From contig SBAT01000058.1 in NCBI GenBank assembly GCA_005240105.1, forward strand, positions 1-13,944: 13,944 bases of DNA. The letters are read 5' to 3'. This stretch comes from Chloroflexota bacterium. GTDB lineage: Bacteria; Cyanobacteriota; Vampirovibrionia; Obscuribacterales; Obscuribacteraceae. Numbering within the stretch: position 1 is the first letter of the stretch; each line of letters opens with the position of its first letter. The notes under the pieces are model-generated. The model saw nothing but the letters and a program-made list of their open reading frames with translations. It did not search any database and was not told the DNA's origin. Position numbers and translations under genes: made by a program. Positions 12,919-13,944 of this stretch are shown piece by piece.

Positions 12919-13944
12919 TTAACGAATTTTTTCGGCGAGTATCGGCGGCACCGGGGCTTGCTTAAGAACAGTCAGATGACGCAGCGTCCCTTCAATAGAT
13001 TTTTCCTGCCTAAATAAATCAATGATTTCATCGGCCGGCAGTCGACCTGTTTCCAGCCTTTGCCAAAATACATCGAGCGTGCCAACGCTCAAGCCCATCG
13101 ATTTACAAATTTTCTCTGTTCGATTGAGCACTTCGGAAGCTCGCGCGCGAACTGTCTCAGCTGCTAACCCAAAGCGGGCTACTTGTCCCAAGTCATAAAC
13201 ACGACTTTGATCGCTGGCTCTTCCTGGTAATTGATTATCCAACAAAAACGCCAGCCAAATGAGAAGGTAATTGTGATAGTCCACAATTGAATTGGACATC
13301 TCCAGACATTTCAATTCAAAACGCAAGCTCGGCTTTTTATGAATAGTTATCGGTGGCGCAAATAGACTACGACGATAAGTACGATAGGATTTGCCGACTT
13401 GCCCTCGAATACGCCAAAGTCCTCCATCAGCTAGCGGAGAAGCAATAGTCAGGGCGGTCATTGCCGGCGCATAATAGTTTATCTTTCTGGACAAATCATC
13501 CAGACTAATTTTTGCACCAAGCTTAGTAGGCAAACTAATATTCACGTCCGGCCCATAAGTGGTCATTACTTGCATCGCCCACTGCCACCAGTCATAACGC
13601 TCGTAACATTGCGGTCCCTTAAACTCTGTCTCTATAGGATGGTGCGACAAACCAACAGCCGCATATCCATGGCCATTGAGCTGTGTTTGCATTCTGCCAT
13701 GCAATAGGGACAAGTATTTTAAGCAATCTTCAATTGAGGTTGCCGCAGGAGTACGAATTTCAACTCCTTTCGGCAGCAATTTAACGGGCTGGAATTTGCT
13801 ATCAGTTATGTAATAACCTTCGACAAGATAAGGAATTGCCTTATTATGCAATGGTTTTATGTTGAATCCGTCAGAAGGAATTTCTGCAACAGGAATTTCT
13901 TCCAGGACAGCATTTATATCCTCAAAGACCAAATCGTTGTGCCA
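12919..13944 (-). CDS. GCS2-like carboxylate-amine ligase (glutamate-cysteine ligase family), 5'-truncated
   Basis: At least 341 codons, open to the window edge (WHNDLVFEDINAVLEEIP), so the N-terminus is missing. The pattern resembles the ATP-dependent glutamate-cysteine ligase family 2: GHGYAAVGLSHHPIETEF, GPQCYERYDWWQWAMQVMTT, INYYAPAMTALTIASPLADG, GKSYRTYRRS and a late RFELKCLEMSNSIVDYHNYL strand-helix that matches the metal and substrate region. Where classical members read HVHVG-like, this one reads DVNISLP, so it is a divergent branch and the amine substrate cannot be named. The family makes amide bonds between an amino-acid carboxylate and an amine. It is on the same strand as the HigBA-like genes but separated by 160 bp with the repeat between them, so it is probably independent. 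Confidence 0.62.
   Translation of the reverse strand, partial: WHNDLVFEDINAVLEEIPVAEIPSDGFNIKPLHNKAIPYLVEGYYITDSKFQPVKLLPKGVEIRTPAATSIEDCLKYLSLLHGRMQTQLNGHGYAAVGLSHHPIETEFKGPQCYERYDWWQWAMQVMTTYGPDVNISLPTKLGAKISLDDLSRKINYYAPAMTALTIASPLADGGLWRIRGQVGKSYRTYRRSLFAPPITIHKKPSLRFELKCLEMSNSIVDYHNYLLIWLAFLLDNQLPGRASDQSRVYDLGQVARFGLAAETVRARASEVLNRTEKICKSMGLSVGTLDVFWQRLETGRLPADEIIDLFRQEKSIEGTLRHLTVLKQAPVPPILAEKIR

Overview
The window looks like a piece of a bacterial chromosome of about 47% GC. It comes from a free-living organism that stores glycogen, exports proteins and carries type II toxin-antitoxin (TA) modules. The gene content and the many lineage-specific hypotheticals would fit a non-photosynthetic relative of Cyanobacteria (Melainabacteria/Vampirovibrionia, e.g. 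Obscuribacterales). That placement is an inference from general resemblance, not from a marker gene. Both ends are cut. The left end also has a sharp discontinuity: the first ~120 bases are GC-rich (79 of 120 by hand count) and read on the + strand as a xanthine-dehydrogenase/CO-dehydrogenase large-subunit fragment, which runs head-on into a truncated dnaK. This is probably an assembly chimera.

Layout. 118-996 (-): first ~293 codons of dnaK. 1207-1941 (-): MBL-fold hydrolase. 2097-3746 (+): secreted TIM-barrel glycoside-hydrolase-like protein with its own sigma70-type promoter, ending at a strong bidirectional hairpin terminator shared with the convergent glgP. 3829-6450 (-): alpha-glucan phosphorylase starting at TTG. 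A divergent promoter region with an inverted repeat follows. 6581-8896 (+): a likely operon of a redoxin, a four-helix membrane protein and an HD-domain phosphohydrolase. 8978-9805 (+): an exported protein of unknown function. 9851-10429 (+): a histidine-phosphatase (phosphoglycerate-mutase family) enzyme whose start codon sits in the centre of a perfect palindrome.

Accessory right part. 10440-11019 (-): a complete BrnT/BrnA TA pair. 11252-12022 (+): an orphan helical protein. 12036-12758 (-): a HigB/HigA-like (Gp49/COG5606 type) TA pair whose antitoxin reading frame is broken by one extra T in a T8 run. An identical 26-bp sequence, with weaker similarity for about 20 more bases, lies about 30 bp upstream of the -35 box of BOTH TA operons in the same relative orientation. 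It also brackets the orphan gene plus the second TA pair. 12919-13944 (-): a GCS2-like carboxylate-amine ligase, truncated at the window edge.

I found no RNA gene, CRISPR array, transposase or integrase. The least explained signals are the shared upstream repeat of two unrelated TA modules, the frameshifted antitoxin, and the palindrome around the phosphatase start codon.
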